A DNA stretch of 64,000 bases from JBNLBT01 sp050303435 (GTDB taxonomy: Bacteria > Pseudomonadota > Gammaproteobacteria > Xanthomonadales > Marinicellaceae), in assembly GCA_050303435.1 (NCBI GenBank), contig JBNLBT010000004.1, forward strand, positions 14,970 to 78,969. Direction: 5' to 3'. Below are positions 8,173-17,346 of the stretch, piece after piece (the stretch's first letter is position 1; every line of letters begins with the position of its first letter). The notes below the pieces were generated by a model, which did not search any database, was not told the DNA's origin, and saw nothing but the letters and a program-made list of their open reading frames with translations. The position numbers and the translations under genes are program-made.

Positions 8173-9936
8173 ATGCTGAGGTTGCTTTTTCCTTGTCTGG
8201 TGCTGTCTTTGACCCTTGCAGGATGTGTCCATGAACGCAACACCGAGGGCCCTCACTCCGACGCAGACAAGAAAACGTTTCGTTTTTTCATCAACTCAGA
8301 CCCGCAAATGGGGCCACAGGACACCGACAAAAAGGCCTTGGGCGTGCTCAACGAACTGCTTGAACAGTTCGTTGAGGAAGTGAATTCGCAAAACAAAAAA
8401 ACACCGATCGATTTTGTCGTGTACAACGGCGATCTGGTGTGGGATCCGTACGAGGACGCCTTCGCCAATTTTGTGCGCCTGGTGTCCGCACAGCAGGTAC
8501 CGCCGGTGCTGGTGCACGGCAACCACGACGGCATGAATGAGGATCCCCAGTTTTTGCAAGCCCAGCAGCAGCTGTCGGGCTATGCGCAGTTGAATTATTC
8601 GTTTGACTACGGCGACTGGCACATGGTGGTGATCGCGGCGCAGGAGAAATACCCGAGCGAACTTCAAAAGCAGCAGTTGCTGACCTGGCTGGCGGACGAT
8701 CTGCGCGCTCACAGGGACAAGCCGGTGATGTTGTTCATGCACTACCACATTCTGCCGGTGGGGCTCAGCCAGATGGAGTTTTATTCCTACAACCCGCACG
8801 AATTCAAGAATCAACTGCTGCAATTGATCACCGGCAGCGGCAACGTCAAGTACGTGTTTTCCGGCCACGTGCACGCCGGCATCAAAGCCTCGATCAAAAG
8901 CACGTATGAATACCAGGGCACGAAATTTGTGGTGTGCCCGACGCCGGTGCAGGCGCGGCCGTTTGGAGAAGAATTCGCGGCCTTTGAAAACGACCCGAAA
9001 AGCCGGTTTTTCCGTCGCGGGTATTATCTCGAGGTGCTGGTCGACGGGGAAGACGTTGAGCTGGTTGGACACAAAATCAAGCACCCGCATGAAGAGGTCT
9101 ACCCGCAAGAATTTACCCGCTTCGAGCCTGCAATGGACCCGAGATTTTTCACCCCGGAATCGCAAACACCGGCCGGTGAGGCGTTGAGCAACGGGTCGTT
9201 TGACCAGGGTCTGGCCGGCTGGCAAACCAGTTTCCGCTATCAGAAAGATCGCGACAGCGCGTTCATCAACAGCGCCGAACAGGGCCGCAACGTGTTGCAG
9301 TTGAAAGCGCCGTGGGGGGCCTGGAATTTCGATGAATACATGGAAACCTATCAATTGGTGCAACTGGATTTGCAGGCCAGGCCGCTGCTCAGATACCGTT
9401 TCAAGCGACCCGTTTACTCCCAGGCCGGCGCCGGAGGCTACATACGTCTGAACTTTTACGGCGCGTCCGAGGGCCTGGAAGAAATGCTGTTGCTGCATTG
9501 GGGGCATCAGGAAAACCGGGTCAAATTCATGTTTCAGTCGTGGTACAACAACGCCGACGGGCAACGCAGTTCCACTGCGCGATTTGAACAGGAGCTTGTC
9601 AACAACAACCTGCTCAGCATGCCCATGACGTTTGCTGACGACGGTGAACAGACGGTTGAGATCGACGTCGCCGCGCTGTTGCAGCGATTGGGTCAGGGTC
9701 CGGCGTCGTCGTCGATCAATCGGATGTCTGTGGCGCACGGTGTCTGGAGCCGCTTGATGACCCGCGAGAGCCATCTGAAAAGTCTCTTGCATGTGAACTC
9801 TGTGGAACTCGTGCACGGCGCCGATGCCACCGCGGCGGTGTTGCGTCACAACGGCGCTGCGCTGGACCTGGACAAAGCCGACAGCCGCATGCCGTATTTT
9901 GATTTTTCGCGTCGACGCAATGTGGCCAAAAAATAG
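8173..9936 (+). CDS. lipoprotein metallophosphoesterase (calcineurin-like)
   Basis: A 587-aa exported lipoprotein: signal peptide with lipobox LAGC (Cys17), so it should be acylated and membrane anchored. The calcineurin-like phosphoesterase motifs follow in order: NSDPQMG, NGDLVWD, HGNHDGM, MHYHILP and FSGHVHAG within residues 35-245, giving a two-metal site. The C-terminal half (from about residue 335) is a beta-rich region opening with SNGSFDQGLAGWQ, which looks like a carbohydrate-binding-type module. Such proteins cleave phosphoesters outside the cytoplasm; the substrate is unknown. Stand-alone gene with its own promoter. Confidence 0.85.
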   Translation: MLRLLFPCLVLSLTLAGCVHERNTEGPHSDADKKTFRFFINSDPQMGPQDTDKKALGVLNELLEQFVEEVNSQNKKTPIDFVVYNGDLVWDPYEDAFANFVRLVSAQQVPPVLVHGNHDGMNEDPQFLQAQQQLSGYAQLNYSFDYGDWHMVVIAAQEKYPSELQKQQLLTWLADDLRAHRDKPVMLFMHYHILPVGLSQMEFYSYNPHEFKNQLLQLITGSGNVKYVFSGHVHAGIKASIKSTYEYQGTKFVVCPTPVQARPFGEEFAAFENDPKSRFFRRGYYLEVLVDGEDVELVGHKIKHPHEEVYPQEFTRFEPAMDPRFFTPESQTPAGEALSNGSFDQGLAGWQTSFRYQKDRDSAFINSAEQGRNVLQLKAPWGAWNFDEYMETYQLVQLDLQARPLLRYRFKRPVYSQAGAGGYIRLNFYGASEGLEEMLLLHWGHQENRVKFMFQSWYNNADGQRSSTARFEQELVNNNLLSMPMTFADDGEQTVEIDVAALLQRLGQGPASSSINRMSVAHGVWSRLMTRESHLKSLLHVNSVELVHGADATAAVLRHNGAALDLDKADSRMPYFDFSRRRNVAKK

Positions 9937-9976
9937 ACGACGGTGAAGCGCACGCGCTGCCATTGCGCATGCATTC

Positions 9977-9985
9977 TGGTACAAT
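9977..9985 (+). promoter_or_regulatory. extended -10 promoter of rdgC
   Basis: TGGTACAAT is an extended -10 element about 27 bases before the rdgC ATG; no good -35 box is seen. It would start transcription near 9992. Confidence 0.5.
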
Positions 9986-10011
9986 GTCGCGTTTTTTGAT
10001 GGAACTGTCCC

Positions 10012-10908
10012 ATGTGGTTCAAAAACGCCCGAATCTTTCAACTCAACGACGCGTTTGCACACAGCGCCGAAACACTATCTGACGCCCTCGACAAAGACCA
10101 CATCAAGCCGTGCGGCGATCTGGAAATGGTCAGCCGCGGCTGGGTGTCTCCATTCGGTGCGGATCACCCCGTGCACGCCTGGCAAAGCGGTGAGGCCCTG
10201 CTGATCGCGCTCGGAGCCGAGGAAAAACTGCTGCCCGCCGCGGTGATCAACCATCACCTCAGCGAACGTCTGCAGCGCATTGAATCCGAGGAAGGACGCA
10301 AGCCGGGGCGCAAACAGCAGATGGACATGAAACAACAAATCACCGCCGAATTGTTGCCGCGGGCGTTCGTCAAACCGGCCACGCTGCAGGCCTGGATCGA
10401 CAAGCGCCTGAACCTGATCGTTGTTGACACGGCCAGCCAGAGCAAAGCCGAGGAGTTGATCAGCCAACTGCGCCAGTCGCTGGGTTCGCTGCCGGCCAGC
10501 GCATTCGGTCCGTCCTCCGCTGTGGCCAAAACCCTGACCACCTGGGTCACCCAGGGCGGCGGCGACGCCGGCTTCACTCTGGCCGATGAGATCGTGCTGG
10601 AAACGCTGGATGAAACCAAGGGCGTGATTCGTGGACGCAACATTGAACAACTGCAATCGCAGATGCAGAAACACATCGACAACGGTTACCTGGTGACGCA
10701 ATTGGGTTTGAATTACAACGACCGCGTTGAACTGGTCCTCGGCCACGATCTGGGCATTCGCAAAATCCGCTTCACTGACACGGTGCTGGATCAGATGGAT
10801 GCGCTGGAAATCGACGACGCGGCGCAGTTGCTCGACAGCCGCTTCACTTTGATGTCGCTGGAGTTGCGCGCGCTGTTTGAGTCCCTGTTCACGGTGTTCA
10901 GTCGATGA
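10012..10908 (+). CDS. rdgC: recombination-associated protein RdgC
   Basis: A 298-aa protein matching RdgC along its whole length: MWFKNARIFQL at the N-terminus, the SRGWVSPFG segment, RKPGRKQQMDMKQQI, and a C-terminal LGIRKIRFTDTVLDQ. RdgC forms a ring-shaped dimer that binds double-stranded DNA and restrains RecA-mediated strand exchange. Length is within a few residues of the E. coli protein. Its stop overlaps the start of the HD hydrolase gene by 4 bp, beginning a chain of overlapping genes through cca. Confidence 0.95.
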   Translation: MWFKNARIFQLNDAFAHSAETLSDALDKDHIKPCGDLEMVSRGWVSPFGADHPVHAWQSGEALLIALGAEEKLLPAAVINHHLSERLQRIESEEGRKPGRKQQMDMKQQITAELLPRAFVKPATLQAWIDKRLNLIVVDTASQSKAEELISQLRQSLGSLPASAFGPSSAVAKTLTTWVTQGGGDAGFTLADEIVLETLDETKGVIRGRNIEQLQSQMQKHIDNGYLVTQLGLNYNDRVELVLGHDLGIRKIRFTDTVLDQMDALEIDDAAQLLDSRFTLMSLELRALFESLFTVFSR

Positions 10909-11549
10909 GCCCCGAATCGGCGGCCTGGGAATCGCGTTTTCACGCGTACATCGCGCGGCTGCCGGCGGCCGACCCCGGTCACGATGTGCGGCACGTGCTG
11001 CGGGTGGTGAATCTGGCCAAAAAACTGGCCCTGGCTGAACAAGCGGATATGCATGTGGTGTTGCCGGCGGCCTGGTTGCACGACTGTTTTCCAGTGAGCA
11101 AGGATTCTCCGCTGCGCTCCAGCGCCTCGCGACTGTCGGCCGAACGCGCGGTCAAATTGCTGTCCGAATGGGGCTATGACCTCGCCGATCATGCGGCCAT
11201 TGCGCACGCCATTGAGGCGCACAGTTTTTCCGCCGGGGTGCCGGCCGAAACGCTGGAGGCGAAAATTGTGCAGGACGCCGATCGCATGGATTCCCTTGGC
11301 GCCATCGGTGTGGCGCGGGTGGTCATGGTCGGCGCGCAGCTGCAACGCCAGCTGTACAATGAAGACGACCCCTTCTGCCGCCGCAGAAATCCCGATGACG
11401 GCGTATCGACTCTGGATCATTTTTATACTAAACTACTCAATTTAAAAGACAATTTCCACACGGAAGCGGCGCGGCATGAAGCCAGTAAACGGCACGATTT
11501 CATGCTCGACTTCCTGCAACAATTGCAACATGAAACCGGTGAGGATTAA
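10905..11549 (+). CDS. HD-domain phosphohydrolase, YedJ-like
   Basis: A 214-aa HD-superfamily protein. It shows H-x(n)-HD-x(n)-D metal ligands: HDVRHVLRVVNLA near residue 26, AWLHDCFPVSKD near residue 56 and VQDADRMDSLG near residue 125. The layout is that of YedJ/YpgQ-type proteins, which hydrolyse nucleotides or related phosphoesters in vitro; the physiological substrate is not established. Translation is coupled to rdgC (ATGA at 10905) and the slt start lies inside its last codons. Confidence 0.85.
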   Translation: MSPESAAWESRFHAYIARLPAADPGHDVRHVLRVVNLAKKLALAEQADMHVVLPAAWLHDCFPVSKDSPLRSSASRLSAERAVKLLSEWGYDLADHAAIAHAIEAHSFSAGVPAETLEAKIVQDADRMDSLGAIGVARVVMVGAQLQRQLYNEDDPFCRRRNPDDGVSTLDHFYTKLLNLKDNFHTEAARHEASKRHDFMLDFLQQLQHETGED

Positions 11550-13506
11550 CGGCGCATTGCTTTGTATTTGGCTGCTTATTGGCACCGCCCATGCCAATCT
11601 GACGGATCAGCGGCTGTTGTTCAAAAAACTCTACCCCATGGCCCTCAAAGGTCAGGACAGCGCAGTGCAACGGCAACGTCAGCCGCTGCAGGGCTATGCA
11701 CTGGATCACTACCTGGATTATGCCTTGCTGTCGGCGCGCATGCGCCAGCTGCCGGAAGCCGACATCGATCAATTTGCCCGACAACATCCGGGCAGCCCCC
11801 TGATCAAGCGCCTGAACGACATGTTCACTTATGAGCTGGGCAAGCAACAGCAATGGCCCGGCTATTTGCAACGCTATTTCGGCCTGGGACAGGGCAACAA
11901 ACAGTGCTGGTACTATCAGGCGCGCATCGCCACCGCACAGACCGCCGATCTGGCGCCACTGATCGAAGGCAGTTGGCTCAGCGGTGGTGATTTGCCGGCC
12001 AGCTGTCAGGGTCCGGTGAAATGGTGGACGTCTCAGGGGCACCTGAACGATGGCCTGCGACTGCGTCGTCTGCGTCTGGCCTTTGACGCCGACAACCGTG
12101 CCTTGTATCAACGCCTGCGGCAACAGATGGGCACCCGGGCACCGGCCTGGCTGGCCAGCGGCGCGGCCTTGTTGCAGGATCCAATGCAGGCACTGGCTTC
12201 GGCCACGGCGTGGCCAGACGACACGGATCACCGCTGGCTGATTGAGAAATCGGCCTTGCTGCAGGCGCGCAAGCGACCGGATGAATTCCATCGGCTTTGG
12301 CCCGCACTGCGCGCGCATTTTTCCCTCAACCCGGCCAAGGTCAAACTGATCGAACACCAGTTGGCGCTGTTCGCCGCCACCGACTATCTGCCGTTTTCCA
12401 TCGGCGCCATGAAAAGCCTGCCCGCCGACATGCAGGACGACCAGATCCGCGCCTGGATTGTGCGTTACCACCTGTACTACAACGAATGGCCCGAGGTGCT
12501 GGACGCCCTCAAGCGCATGCCGGAGCGGCAATTGAAACAGGATCGATGGCAGTACTGGCTGGCGCGTTCACTGGCCAAAACCGGCGATCGCAAGGCCGCT
12601 CAGGCGGTGTTTGATGCGCTGGCCAAACAAGCCAATTACTATGGGTTTCTGGCCGCCGACCACCTGCGCAAATCCTACCATTTGTGCAACGTGCCGGCCG
12701 CCGCGACCGATGCACAACACACCTTCAGTATGCCCGGCGCGATTCGCAACGCGATTGAATTGCACCACGCCGGTCTGGCAGAACTGGCGCGCAGTGAATG
12801 GAACGCCGCCTACCGCGGCATGTCTCGCAGCGACAAGCTGGCGCTGGCCGATGAACTGAATCGCGAAGGCTGGCACAATAAATTGATCGCGGTGATGGTG
12901 GATCTGGGGGAATGGCGGGATTACCCCAAACGCTATCCCCTGGGTCATTTACAGAAAATTCAGCAGGAAGCCGGTAAGTATCAGTTGATTCCGCAGTGGA
13001 TCATGGCCATCATCAAGCAGGAAAGTGCCTGGGCGGCGGATGCGGTGTCGCACGCCGGTGCGCACGGGCTGATGCAGATTGTGCCGCAGACGGCCGAAGA
13101 CCTGAGCCAGCAATTGGGCCTGCCGTTCATGGACAAGCGTCAACTGCACCAGCCGGATTTCAACATCACCCTGGGTGTGCACTACCAGAACGCCCTGTAC
13201 CAGCGCTTCAATCACCCCTTGCTGGTGGCGGCGTCCTACAACGCCGGTGCCAGCAAGGCCGAAGACTGGCTGGTGGGTTTTCCGCCGTCGCCGGACGTCT
13301 GGCTGGAAACCATTCCGTATCGGGAAACGCGCGACTACATCACGCGCATCCTGTCGTACGTGACCATTTATGACTGGCTGATCAATCACCGCCCAACGCG
13401 GGTCTCCAGCTGGATGCCGACCCTGCCGGTGGACAGCCGCCCCAGCCGGCCGTGGCCAAACACGCAGATCGTGCAGCAGAAGGTGGACGCCCAGTGCAGC
13501 CCCTGA
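11530..13506 (+). CDS. slt: soluble lytic murein transglycosylase
   Basis: A 658-aa periplasmic enzyme that cleaves peptidoglycan between MurNAc and GlcNAc, leaving 1,6-anhydroMurNAc. Residues 1-19 are a signal peptide (ending TAHA). A long helical superhelix domain (about 20-470) is followed by the SLT domain with catalytic Glu in IIKQESAW, then HGLMQIVPQTA and the ASYNAGASKAEDW motif. Size and order match Slt70. The start at 11530 overlaps the HD hydrolase gene by 20 bp; an upstream ATG at 11476 would spoil the signal peptide. It ends overlapping cca. Confidence 0.93.
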   Translation: MKPVRINGALLCIWLLIGTAHANLTDQRLLFKKLYPMALKGQDSAVQRQRQPLQGYALDHYLDYALLSARMRQLPEADIDQFARQHPGSPLIKRLNDMFTYELGKQQQWPGYLQRYFGLGQGNKQCWYYQARIATAQTADLAPLIEGSWLSGGDLPASCQGPVKWWTSQGHLNDGLRLRRLRLAFDADNRALYQRLRQQMGTRAPAWLASGAALLQDPMQALASATAWPDDTDHRWLIEKSALLQARKRPDEFHRLWPALRAHFSLNPAKVKLIEHQLALFAATDYLPFSIGAMKSLPADMQDDQIRAWIVRYHLYYNEWPEVLDALKRMPERQLKQDRWQYWLARSLAKTGDRKAAQAVFDALAKQANYYGFLAADHLRKSYHLCNVPAAATDAQHTFSMPGAIRNAIELHHAGLAELARSEWNAAYRGMSRSDKLALADELNREGWHNKLIAVMVDLGEWRDYPKRYPLGHLQKIQQEAGKYQLIPQWIMAIIKQESAWAADAVSHAGAHGLMQIVPQTAEDLSQQLGLPFMDKRQLHQPDFNITLGVHYQNALYQRFNHPLLVAASYNAGASKAEDWLVGFPPSPDVWLETIPYRETRDYITRILSYVTIYDWLINHRPTRVSSWMPTLPVDSRPSRPWPNTQIVQQKVDAQCSP

Positions 13507-14726
13507 ACACGTATCTGGTGGGTGGCGCGGTGCGCGATGAACTGTTGGGTCTGGCGGTGCGCGACCGCGACTACGTGGTGGTCGGCGCCACGCCTCAGGA
13601 CATGCTGGCGCGCGGGTTTAAACCGGTGGGTCGGGATTTTCCGGTGTTTTTGCACCCCGACGATCACTGCGAATACGCGCTGGCGCGCAGCGAGCGCAAC
13701 GTCGCGCCGGGCTATCATGGCTTTGAATTCAATACCGACCCAACGGTGACCCTGGAAGAGGACCTGTCGCGGCGCGATCTGACCATCAACGCCATGGCGC
13801 GTGACCGCGACGGCGCGTTGATTGATCCGTACAATGGTGCAGCCGATTTGCGCCAGCGCGTGCTGCGGCACGTCTCGCCGGCGTTTGTTGAAGACCCGGT
13901 GCGGGTGTTGCGAGTGGCCCGTTTTGCGGCGCGCTACGCGGCGCTGGATTTCACAGTACACCCGGACACCCTGGCGCTGATGCGCCGCATGGTGGACAAC
14001 GGCGAAGTGAACGCGCTGGTGCCTGAACGGGTGTGGCAGGAACTCAGCGCGGCGCTGTCCGAAACGCGCCCGTCGCGCTTCATCGAAGTGTTGCGTGATT
14101 GCGCCGCGCTGGCGCGGCTGCTGCCCGAAGTCGATGCACTGTTTGGCGTGCCACAAACGCCCCGCTGGCATCCCGAGGTGGACACCGGCGTGCACGTGTT
14201 GATGGCGTTGGATCAGGCCGCCGGGCTGGCCAATGAAGTGGTGTTTGCCGTGCTGGTTCACGATCTGGGCAAAGGCCTGACGCCGGTCGACGTGTTGCCG
14301 GCGCATCACGGCCATGAAGCCGGCGGAGTGCCGCTGGTGGAAAGCGTGTGTGCGCGCCTGAAAACACCGAATAAACACCGCGACCTGGCGCTCAAGGTGT
14401 GCCGCTGGCATTTGCACGCGCACCGGGCGATGGAGTTGACCGCGGGCCAACTGGCGAAATTGTTTGAACGCGTCGATGCACACCGCCAGCCGGTGCTGTT
14501 TGAACAGTTCATTCTGGCCTGCCAGGCCGATGCCACCGGACGCGCCGGCGATGAATTCAGTGTGTATCCGCAGGCGGATTTTCTGCGCGCTGCATTCCAG
14601 GCCGCCGGCCGGGTGGACGTGCAAGGACTGATGGCGGCCGGACACAGCGGTCCGCAGCTGGGCGAACGCATTAGACAAATGCGTGTGGCTGCAATACAAT
14701 CGTTTGTCAATCAATACGGCCGATAA
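13494..14726 (+). CDS. cca: CCA-adding tRNA nucleotidyltransferase
   Basis: A 410-aa enzyme that builds or repairs the 3' CCA end of tRNA. The N-terminus has YLVGGAVRDELLGL and RDYVVVGA; the catalytic head includes RRDLTINAMA and VARFAARYA. A C-terminal HD domain (VLVHDLGKGLTP, near residue 255) gives the phosphatase/phosphodiesterase activity known from E. coli Cca, whose length is nearly identical. The start is the GTG at 13494, inside the end of slt, because AAGGTGG lies 8-9 nt before it and LNTYLVGG is the usual N-terminus; the ATG at 13452 has no such support. Confidence 0.93.
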   Translation: MQPLNTYLVGGAVRDELLGLAVRDRDYVVVGATPQDMLARGFKPVGRDFPVFLHPDDHCEYALARSERNVAPGYHGFEFNTDPTVTLEEDLSRRDLTINAMARDRDGALIDPYNGAADLRQRVLRHVSPAFVEDPVRVLRVARFAARYAALDFTVHPDTLALMRRMVDNGEVNALVPERVWQELSAALSETRPSRFIEVLRDCAALARLLPEVDALFGVPQTPRWHPEVDTGVHVLMALDQAAGLANEVVFAVLVHDLGKGLTPVDVLPAHHGHEAGGVPLVESVCARLKTPNKHRDLALKVCRWHLHAHRAMELTAGQLAKLFERVDAHRQPVLFEQFILACQADATGRAGDEFSVYPQADFLRAAFQAAGRVDVQGLMAAGHSGPQLGERIRQMRVAAIQSFVNQYGR

Positions 14727-14728
14727 AA

Positions 14729-17260
14729 ATGCTGAAAAAAACCGTGCTTCTGATGTGCCTGTGTGTGGCCACGGTCCACGCCGCCCCGCTTGAATACTAC
14801 CTGCCCAAGGGCGAATTGTTTGATGCAGCAATCCCGACCCCCGATGCGATTTTTGGTTTTGGGCTGGGTGATCAGCATTTGCGCCACGATCAGATTGTTT
14901 ACTACATGGGCATTTTGGCCTCGGCCTCGCCGCACGCGCGCCTGATTGACTACGGCCAGTCACACGAAGGCCGGCGCCTGGTGCTGCTGCTGATTTCCAG
15001 CAATGAGAACCTCGCCGACCTGGATGCGCTGGCGGGCAACGACGCGGTGCTCAAGGTGTGGAATGGTTTCAGCGTGCACGGCAACGAATCTTCCGGCGGC
15101 AACGCCTCGGTGCTGTACGCTTACTACTTGCTGGCCAGCACCCGCGCGGCCGTGCGTGAACGCTTGGATGACACGCTGGTGCTGATCGATCCGACCATCA
15201 ATCCCGATGGCTTTGACCGCTACGCCACGCACGTCAACGCGTTTCGTTCAGCCACCACGGTCACGGATCTGCACGACGCTTCGCACGTTGAACACTGGCC
15301 CAATGGCCGCACCAACCACTATTGGTTTGATCTGAACCGCGACTGGCTGCTGTTGACCCAACCGGAATCGCGAGCACGCATTCAGGCGTTTCACCGCTGG
15401 CACCCGCACCTGCTCACCGATCACCATGAGATGGGCACCGAAAGCACCTTCTTTTTTCAGCCGGGTGTGGCCGATCGCGCCAATCCGTTGATTCCGGCGC
15501 GCAATCAGGCCCTCACTGCGGAGCTCGCCACGCATCACGCCGCGGCCCTGGATGCGCACAAACAGCTGTACTACACGGGCGAAAGTTTTGATGACTACTA
15601 CCCGGGCAAAGGCTCCACTTATCCAGACTTGCATGGCAGCGTGGGGGTGTTGTTTGAACAGGCGCGCGCGCAGGGCGGACGCGTGCAGACGCGCGAAGGT
15701 GAACGCAGCCTGCAACAGGGCATACGCAACCAGTTTGTCACCGCTTTATCCTCCCTCAACGGGGCCCTGGACATGCGCGCAGATTTCCTCGAGTACCGTC
15801 GTCAGTTTTTTGACCAGGCCGAACAACAGGCCAGTCGCGGTGCGCGCGGTTACCTGGTGGATTTCAACGGCGACTGGCGCAAGGCACGCAAACTGGTGGA
15901 TTTTTTACACAACCACCGGATCACCGTGGGCTTGCTGAATCAGGACAAGAAAGCCGGCGGGCACAACTACCGCAAAGGCGCTGCTTTGTACATCCCGCTG
16001 CGGCAGCGGCAATCCACCCTGATCCGCGCGCTGTTTGACGTCACCACCGAGTTCAAGGACAACACCTTTTATGACGTGTCTGCCTGGCAATTGCCGATGG
16101 CCTGGGGCCTGACCTGGCAGGCCAGCGACGACGCGGTGGACACCCTGAGTGAATGGCAATGGCCCAAAGCGCGGCGCTACTACGCCGACGACGCGGTGGC
16201 CTTTGCCATCGACTGGCAACAGGGCAATGCGCCGGCCGCATTGAATCACCTGCTACAACTGGATTACGCCATCAAAGCCAGCGGCAAACCGCTGAACATT
16301 CAAACCACCGACGGTGCACGCACGCTGGCCGCAGGCGCCCTGATTGTGTCGCTCAACGGGCGCGAGACCAACGACCGCCTGTTTGCCGATCTGAACACCG
16401 TGGCCGATGCGCATGGGGTGGACTTTTACGCCCTCAAGGGCGGGCTCAACAACGGCTCGGTGGACCTCGGTTCACCGGCCATCCGACGGGTGCCCAAGGC
16501 GCGCATCCTGATGCTCACCGGCCCCGGCATCAACGCCTATCAGGCCGGCAGCCTGTGGCATTTCTTTGACACCGAAGTGCGGCAACCACTGGTCAAGGTG
16601 GACCTGAATCGCCTGGGCCGCGTCAATCTGGATGACTACACCCACCTGATCCTGCCGGACGGGCAATACAGCGCTTTGAAAGAGGCCCAGACCCAACAAA
16701 TTCAATCGTGGGTGAAATCCGGTGGACAACTGATCGCGCTGCAGCGCGGCGCCAGCTGGGTGGAGAAAAATCTGCAGGCGGAGAAAAAATCAGCGGCAGA
16801 AAACGCTGCAAAAAAAGCCGATGAGACAGACGAAGGTGCCGACGCGAGCAAACATTTGCCCTACGGCCAGTTCCGCAAGGACCTGGCTGAACGCATCATT
16901 GGTGGCGCCATTGTGCAGGCCGAAGCCGATCTGAGTCACCCACTGGGGTTTGGCTTCACCCAGGACGCGCAATTCGTGCTGCTGCGCGGGACGGCCGTGC
17001 TGCAAGCGGCGAGTACGCCGTATGGCACGCCACTGCGCGCGACTAAAAAACCGCTGGCCGCCGGTTTCATTTCCGCCGAATGGCAGGAAAAGCTGGCCGG
17101 CAAACCCCTGGTTGTGGCCGATCGCATCGGCGCCGGCGGGGTGATTAAATTTGCCTTCAACCCAACCTTCCGTGCCTATTGGGAAGGCACCAAACGATGG
17201 CTGGTGAACGCGGTGTATTTATCGCACTTGATCGAGCACACCAAATGGCCCGATGACTGA
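14729..17260 (+). CDS. secreted M14 family zinc carboxypeptidase
   Basis: An 843-aa exported peptidase. A signal peptide (residues 1-19, ending VHAA) leads into an M14 catalytic domain with the HxxE zinc motif in VHGNESSGG (His117, Glu120), the arginine/asparagine-type segment NHYWFDLNRDW, a likely third zinc histidine in LLTDHHEMG and a likely catalytic glutamate in VGVLFEQAR. Residues beyond about 400 form a long extra C-terminal region that looks beta-rich with a class-I glutamine-amidotransferase-like layout (ARILMLTGPGINAYQAG). It starts 2 bp after cca and may share its transcript, though the function is unrelated. Probably digests external or periplasmic peptides. Confidence 0.88.
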   Translation: MLKKTVLLMCLCVATVHAAPLEYYLPKGELFDAAIPTPDAIFGFGLGDQHLRHDQIVYYMGILASASPHARLIDYGQSHEGRRLVLLLISSNENLADLDALAGNDAVLKVWNGFSVHGNESSGGNASVLYAYYLLASTRAAVRERLDDTLVLIDPTINPDGFDRYATHVNAFRSATTVTDLHDASHVEHWPNGRTNHYWFDLNRDWLLLTQPESRARIQAFHRWHPHLLTDHHEMGTESTFFFQPGVADRANPLIPARNQALTAELATHHAAALDAHKQLYYTGESFDDYYPGKGSTYPDLHGSVGVLFEQARAQGGRVQTREGERSLQQGIRNQFVTALSSLNGALDMRADFLEYRRQFFDQAEQQASRGARGYLVDFNGDWRKARKLVDFLHNHRITVGLLNQDKKAGGHNYRKGAALYIPLRQRQSTLIRALFDVTTEFKDNTFYDVSAWQLPMAWGLTWQASDDAVDTLSEWQWPKARRYYADDAVAFAIDWQQGNAPAALNHLLQLDYAIKASGKPLNIQTTDGARTLAAGALIVSLNGRETNDRLFADLNTVADAHGVDFYALKGGLNNGSVDLGSPAIRRVPKARILMLTGPGINAYQAGSLWHFFDTEVRQPLVKVDLNRLGRVNLDDYTHLILPDGQYSALKEAQTQQIQSWVKSGGQLIALQRGASWVEKNLQAEKKSAAENAAKKADETDEGADASKHLPYGQFRKDLAERIIGGAIVQAEADLSHPLGFGFTQDAQFVLLRGTAVLQAASTPYGTPLRATKKPLAAGFISAEWQEKLAGKPLVVADRIGAGGVIKFAFNPTFRAYWEGTKRWLVNAVYLSHLIEHTKWPDD

Positions 17261-17346
17261 TCGGTGTGACGGCCGCACATGATTTGTTCACGGATTGCTG
17301 CGGCGAGCGCACATTTTTTAACTGTTCAAAATGAAAGGAAATTGCC

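Noticed and set aside
8296..10062. 588-codon open frame on the minus strand
   Set aside because: It lies antisense over the phosphoesterase, whose motifs and signal peptide are clear; the antisense translation shows no domain and arises from GC-rich codon bias.
13386..14963. 525-codon open frame on the minus strand
   Set aside because: It spans the 3' end of slt, all of cca and the start of the M14 gene in antisense and matches no family.
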